DNA of 8,094 bases. Source: Sphingomonadaceae bacterium (lineage in GTDB: Bacteria; Pseudomonadota; Alphaproteobacteria; Sphingomonadales; Sphingomonadaceae). The notes below the pieces were generated by a model. That model was not told the DNA's origin. It was given only the letters and a program-made list of their open reading frames with translations, and made no database searches. The position numbers and the translations under genes are program-made. This document shows positions 6,093-8,094 of this stretch, piece after piece. The stretch's first letter is position 1. Every line of letters begins with the position of its first letter. The stretch spans positions 1 to 8,094 of the forward strand of contig JAFAZM010000323.1 in NCBI GenBank assembly GCA_019239785.1, written 5' to 3'.

Positions 6093-7327
6093 ACGGCAGC
6101 GGCCAACAGCTCCTTCAGCGGGACGCCGGGATCGGTGAGCCGCTCGGGCGGGAGCACGGCGCGGGCGGCGACCAGGGCACGGCCCTGGACATAGTCGCGG
6201 GTCGCGTTGACGCAGTCGAGCGCGATCACGCGGCCTTCGCGCAGGTAGACCACCGAGAAGGCGCGGACGGCGGGATCGCCGCGGACGATCTCGCGGTCGA
6301 AGCCGGCCGAGAGGCCGACCGTCTGCAGGCGCAAATCATATTGGTTGGACCAGAACCAGGGGACGGCATCGTAGGGCGCGCCCTGGCCGACGATGTCGCG
6401 CGCGGCCGTGGTGGCCTGGTCGTTGGCGTTCTGCACCGATTCGAGGCGGAGCGGCCGGCCCGCGCCGTAAAGATTGTCATGCAGCGCGCAGTCGCCGACC
6501 GCATAGACGTCCGGCAGCGAGGTCCGGCAGTGGGCGTCGACGCGGACGCCGTCGCCGCCCTCCGCGCCGGCGGCGAGCAAGGGCGCCACCGCGGGGACGA
6601 TGCCGATGCCGACGATCACGGCGTCGGCCGGGAGGATTTCGCCGCCGGCGAGGCGGACGCCGCAGACGACGCCGCCCCGCGCCTCGATGCAGTCGACGGC
6701 GACGCCGACCCGCAGGTCGACGCCGTGGGCGCGATGCTCGGCCTCGTAGAAGCGGGAGAGGGTCTCGCCGGCGACGCGGGCGAGCACCCGGTCGAGCGCT
6801 TCCAGCAGCACGACCTGCTTACCGAGCCTGGCGAGCACAGCCGCCGCCTCGAGCCCGATATAGCCGCCGCCGATCACCACGACCCGCGAGACGCGCGGCA
6901 GCTCCGCGATCAGCCGATCGACGTCTGCGCGGGTGCGGATCGCATGCACGCCGGCGAGATCGCCGCCAGCGCAGGGCAAGCGCCGGGGCTCGCCGCCCGC
7001 GGCCCAGATCAACCTGCCGTAGGAGATGCGGCCGCCGTCTTCGAGCGCGACCGCATGCGCGGCCGGATCGACCCCGGTCACCCGGCGGCCGGGCAGCAAG
7101 TCGATCCCGCGCTCCGCCCAAAAACTTTCCGGCCGGAGGAGGATGCGGTCGAACGACTTCTCGCCGGAGAGGTAATCCTTGGAGAGCGGCGGCCGCTCAT
7201 AGGGCGGATCGGGCTCGGCGCCGAGCATCGCCAGGCTGCCCCCGAACTTGCCCTGGCGCAGGGCAAGCGCGGCCTGGGCGCCGCCATGGCCGGTTCCGAC
7301 GATCAGCACATCATAGGCCTGCGACAA
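6089..7327 (-). CDS. FAD/NAD-dependent ferredoxin or rubredoxin reductase
   Basis: 412 residues, normal for the class. It is expected to pass electrons from NADH through FAD to a small ferredoxin or rubredoxin that feeds a P450, Rieske oxygenase or hydroxylase. The FAD Rossmann motif is GTGHGG (11-16), with ribose-binding Glu38 and the family motif YERPPLSKDYL (43-53). The NAD motif is GGGYIG (153-158), and Glu176 at the end of the next strand favours NADH. The second FAD motif is YAVGDCA (275-281). The C-terminal reductase domain includes WFWSNQYDLRLQ. No ferredoxin or oxygenase gene is in the window, so the partner is unknown. The start is TTG at 7327: the next methionine (residue 34) would lose the FAD motif, and GGAG sits 7 bases upstream. 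It overlaps the dehydrogenase by four bases. Confidence 0.92.
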   Translation of the reverse strand: MSQAYDVLIVGTGHGGAQAALALRQGKFGGSLAMLGAEPDPPYERPPLSKDYLSGEKSFDRILLRPESFWAERGIDLLPGRRVTGVDPAAHAVALEDGGRISYGRLIWAAGGEPRRLPCAGGDLAGVHAIRTRADVDRLIAELPRVSRVVVIGGGYIGLEAAAVLARLGKQVVLLEALDRVLARVAGETLSRFYEAEHRAHGVDLRVGVAVDCIEARGGVVCGVRLAGGEILPADAVIVGIGIVPAVAPLLAAGAEGGDGVRVDAHCRTSLPDVYAVGDCALHDNLYGAGRPLRLESVQNANDQATTAARDIVGQGAPYDAVPWFWSNQYDLRLQTVGLSAGFDREIVRGDPAVRAFSVVYLREGRVIALDCVNATRDYVQGRALVAARAVLPPERLTDPGVPLKELLAAAV

Positions 7328-7334
7328 GGGTCCG

Positions 7335-7338
7335 CTCC
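7335..7338 (-). promoter_or_regulatory. Shine-Dalgarno fixing the TTG start of the flavoprotein
   Basis: GGAG on the minus strand, 7 bases before the TTG at 7327. No in-frame ATG or GTG was found in the 53 bases upstream, so this site supports the rare start codon. Confidence 0.65.
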
Positions 7339-7361
7339 AATTCCAGCCTGCATCCGCCCTG

Positions 7362-7381
7362 AGAGCAGACGACTCCGCTCT
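7362..7381 (-). promoter_or_regulatory. Hairpin in the leader of the flavoprotein-dehydrogenase pair
   Basis: As RNA from the minus strand, AGAGCGGA, loop GUCG, UCUGCUCU forms an 8-bp stem with one G-U pair. It lies about 35 bases upstream of the TTG start in the 96-bp gap after the 121-aa gene. A TATAGA sequence (7384-7379) overlaps its 5' side and could be a -10 element, in which case the repeat is an operator-like site rather than RNA. No T-run follows, so it is not a typical terminator. Role unknown. Confidence 0.3.
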
Positions 7382-7423
7382 ATAAAGGTGCCCGGGCCGA
7401 AAGCGAGCGGGGCGGGCGCCGTC

Positions 7424-7789
7424 TCAACCTGTAGCAGCGAGCGCCCGGGCGTCGCAGGCGGCGGAGCGGGCCAGGGCGGCCTCGAGCAGCGCGTCGGCGA
7501 TCGCCTGCTGGACATTGCGGCGGCAATGGGCCTCGAAGGCCGCATAATCGCGGGAGGCATCGGCGGCGGCGAGCAGGCGGCGCGCCTCGGCGCGATGGAT
7601 CGCCCGCAGCCGGCGCACCCGCGCGCCGACATAGAGCGGGGCATGGTAGGTGCTGAGGCCCTCGATCCTGGTCACGCGCGTGGGCGGCGGATCGGCGGCG
7701 CAGTCGGCGAGCAAGGCGGCCGCTTCCGGAATGGCAGTCCAGTCAAGCGGACGCGCCGGGGCGACGGGGCAAGCGAAGAGGGCGGACAT
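7424..7789 (-). CDS. Unrecognised 121-aa protein
   Basis: I do not recognise this protein. The open frame extends to an ATG at 7843, but I chose the ATG at 7789 because GGAGG (7800-7796) lies 6 bases upstream of it. The product starts MSALFACPV. It is alanine- and arginine-rich, has four cysteines (7, 30, 89, 112), a proline-rich turn DPPPTR at 33-38, a segment STYHAPLYVGARVRR at 46-60 and a long likely helical part from about 58 to 118. No signal peptide or membrane segment is seen. Third codon positions are GC-rich as in neighbouring genes, which supports coding. It precedes the flavoprotein by 96 bp on the same strand, so it may be the first gene of that transcript. No function is proposed. 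Confidence 0.65.
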   Translation of the reverse strand: MSALFACPVAPARPLDWTAIPEAAALLADCAADPPPTRVTRIEGLSTYHAPLYVGARVRRLRAIHRAEARRLLAAADASRDYAAFEAHCRRNVQQAIADALLEAALARSAACDARALAATG

Positions 7790-7818
7790 CGGCAACCTCC
7801 GGGAGCGATGAGCCGGAG

Positions 7819-7844
7819 ATTGTGTATCGGAAATATCCGACAAT
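7819..7844. promoter_or_regulatory. Palindromic operator-like site upstream of the 121-aa gene
   Basis: ATTG (7819-7822), TGTA, TCGGA (7827-7831), AATA, TCCGA (7836-7840), CAAT (7841-7844). The inner half-sites are a perfect inverted repeat with a 4-base spacer. The outer ATTG/CAAT also match if the four-base TGTA is looped out. It lies in the most A+T-rich stretch of the neighbourhood, 30 bases upstream of the start at 7789, where a promoter is expected. A regulator binding site is plausible; I cannot name the regulator, and promoter hexamers cannot be placed with confidence. Confidence 0.45.
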
Positions 7845-7866
7845 CAATAGATCGAGCGGGAAACTT

Positions 7867-8094
7867 TCAGGAGAGCAGTTCCGAGAGCGGGATGATGCGG
7901 TGGATCTCGGCGACCCGGGCCTTGGCGATGCGGAAGGTCAGAGGCGGATTGTGCTGGCAGAGCTCGTAATGGGTGGCGGTGGTGCGGACCAGCTGCTTGA
8001 CGAGGACGCTGACCACCTCGGCCGGATCGGCGTCGGCGCGGGCCTCGCCGATCAGCTGGACGATGACGTCCTCGCCGACATGGGGGGCGCGGCG
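7867..8094 (-). CDS. C-terminal part of an unrecognised protein, cut by the window edge
   Basis: On the minus strand, 75 codons are open from the right edge to a TGA at 7869-7867. The sequence begins RRAPHVGEDVIVQLIGEARA, continues through VVSVLVKQLVRTTATHYELCQ, and ends VAEIHRIIPLSELLS. It has no start in the window and no motif I recognise. A continuous frame, GC-rich third positions and a stop just before an A+T-richer gap support coding. A single cysteine lies in YELCQHNPP. It lies 77 bp upstream of the 121-aa gene on the same strand. Confidence 0.65.
   Translation of the reverse strand, partial: RRAPHVGEDVIVQLIGEARADADPAEVVSVLVKQLVRTTATHYELCQHNPPLTFRIAKARVAEIHRIIPLSELLS

Noticed and set aside
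7790..7843. Upstream ATG at 7843 as the start of the 121-aa gene
   Set aside because: The extra 18 codons run through the Shine-Dalgarno of the ATG at 7789 and part of the palindrome, and the first ATG has no comparable ribosome site.
6068..7969. 633-codon open frame on +, antisense to the flavoprotein and 121-aa genes
   Set aside because: It is a GC-rich shadow frame: its translation is Ala/Gly/Asp-rich with no motif, while the opposite strand encodes a complete flavoprotein with all cofactor motifs.

Overview
The window is very GC-rich (hand counts on sampled coding lines give about 75-80% G+C). Its protein sequences look most like an alphaproteobacterium, probably a sphingomonad. The reasons are the sequence of the methionine aminopeptidase, a CinA-like protein that stops after its molybdopterin-binding domain, and dispersed palindromes of the kind common in sphingomonad intergenic regions. 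The taxon is an inference from pattern recognition; no search was run.

Layout, left to right. (1) The 3' part of a hybrid sensor histidine kinase (PAS C-terminus, HisKA, HATPase, receiver) on +, cut by the left edge. (2) A convergent gap holding a weak hairpin and a palindromic dispersed repeat. (3) map, type I methionine aminopeptidase, on -. (4) A divergent 169-bp gap, of which 121 bp is a pair of 48-bp inverted REP-like arms. The right arm runs into the Shine-Dalgarno of the next gene. (5) A CinA N-domain / molybdopterin-binding protein on +, followed by a small low-affinity iron permease family protein on +. (6) A palindrome that starts at the base after the permease stop, in a convergent gap. 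(7) An acyltransferase-3 family membrane protein on -, clearly lower in G+C than its neighbours. It starts 41 bp downstream of (8) tRNA-Gly(CCC), also on -. (9) A translationally coupled pair on -: a ferredoxin/rubredoxin-reductase-type FAD/NAD flavoprotein (TTG start) and a D-2-hydroxyacid dehydrogenase (ATGA overlap). (10) An unrecognised 121-aa protein on - with a strong Shine-Dalgarno and an upstream palindrome. (11) The C-terminal 75 codons of an unrecognised protein on -, cut by the right edge.

The genes do not form one pathway. Map removes the N-terminal methionine from new proteins. The CinA-like protein is probably a nucleotide or cofactor housekeeping enzyme. The kinase is a signalling protein of unknown input. 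The flavoprotein and dehydrogenase are the only clear functional unit: two nicotinamide-dependent redox enzymes made from one transcript. I found no CRISPR array, transposase, phage gene, rRNA or toxin-antitoxin pair, and no convincing undescribed system. The most interesting signals are non-coding: the inverted repeat pair whose inner stem shows compensatory base changes between its two arms, and the tRNA/acyltransferase junction.
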